Positions 34,644-34,698 of a stretch of DNA of 34,698 nucleotides are shown here, piece after piece; position 1 is the first letter of the stretch, and each line of letters starts with the position of its first letter. Origin of the DNA: Bacteroidota bacterium (GTDB lineage: Bacteria; Bacteroidota; Bacteroidia; Bacteroidales; PUMT01); assembly GCA_003551495.1 (NCBI GenBank), contig PUMT01000231.1, forward strand, positions 90,685 to 125,382, written 5' to 3'. Below the pieces are notes generated by a model. It worked only from the letters and a program-made list of their open reading frames with translations, searched no databases and had not been told where the DNA came from. A program made the position numbers and the translations under genes.

Positions 34644-34698
34644 ATGGAACCTGATATACAGGGAGTTTATGAAATTTTAAAACAAATTATGAAAAAAA
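34644..34698 (+). CDS. Possible start of a gene cut by the right window edge
   Basis: An ATG at 34644 opens a frame that reads MEPDIQGVYEILKQIMKK to the window end; an in-frame ATG at 34689 followed by AAA AAA could equally be the real start, as MKK is a common beginning of exported proteins. The fragment is only 18 codons, so the call is a guess from divergent layout and start-codon context. Confidence 0.2.
   Translation, partial: MEPDIQGVYEILKQIMKK

Overview
The window is ordinary Bacteroidota chromosome, most likely from the Bacteroidales/Marinilabiliales side. The evidence is family content and signals: a DUF4271 gene directly before a uroporphyrinogen-III synthase gene, paired FISUMP lipoproteins with fibronectin-III-like repeats, a short ATP synthase epsilon subunit, an atpB product with a large exported N-terminal extension, no Shine-Dalgarno-like sites, and several TAnnTTTG (-7) promoter elements, one with a well-placed TTTG -33 box. 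There is no transposase, integrase, phage gene, rRNA or CRISPR array.

Layout. Positions 1-118 hold the start of a secreted protein that leaves the window on the left. Positions 418-4910 are a forward run: dtd, a DHA2-type MFS exporter, DUF4271, hemD, rnpA and yidD. A reverse secreted S58/DmpA-type peptidase follows (4999-6120). Next is a forward block: queD, polA, a SUI1/eIF1-like factor, and a large exported protein with an HEQRH metalloprotease motif, a TolB-like propeller and a probable outer-membrane barrel (10195-13083). A reverse GT9 glycosyltransferase converges on it with one base between.

From 14136 to 24454 lies the F1Fo ATP synthase, split in two on the reverse strand: atpB-E-F-H-A-G in one piece and atpD-C in another, with a prenyl diphosphate synthase gene and an oppositely transcribed Na/Pi cotransporter gene between them. 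Upstream are a small membrane protein, a bactofilin, and the widespread yceD-rpmF-plsX-fabH cluster that links ribosome and lipid synthesis. A single-domain response regulator follows.

The last 6 kb are more accessory: two FISUMP lipoproteins of equal length (28889-30190 and 33239-34540), a tiny highly charged protein, an AspT/YidE-type antiporter, a CvpA-family protein and a tRNA-Arg(CCT) with a clear promoter and a strong terminator.

I found no convincing new multi-gene system. The items most worth checking are an intergenic 45-base repeat lying at nearly the same distance upstream of two start codons, one copy leading into a long hairpin; the HExxH-propeller-barrel protein; and the paralogous repeat lipoproteins.
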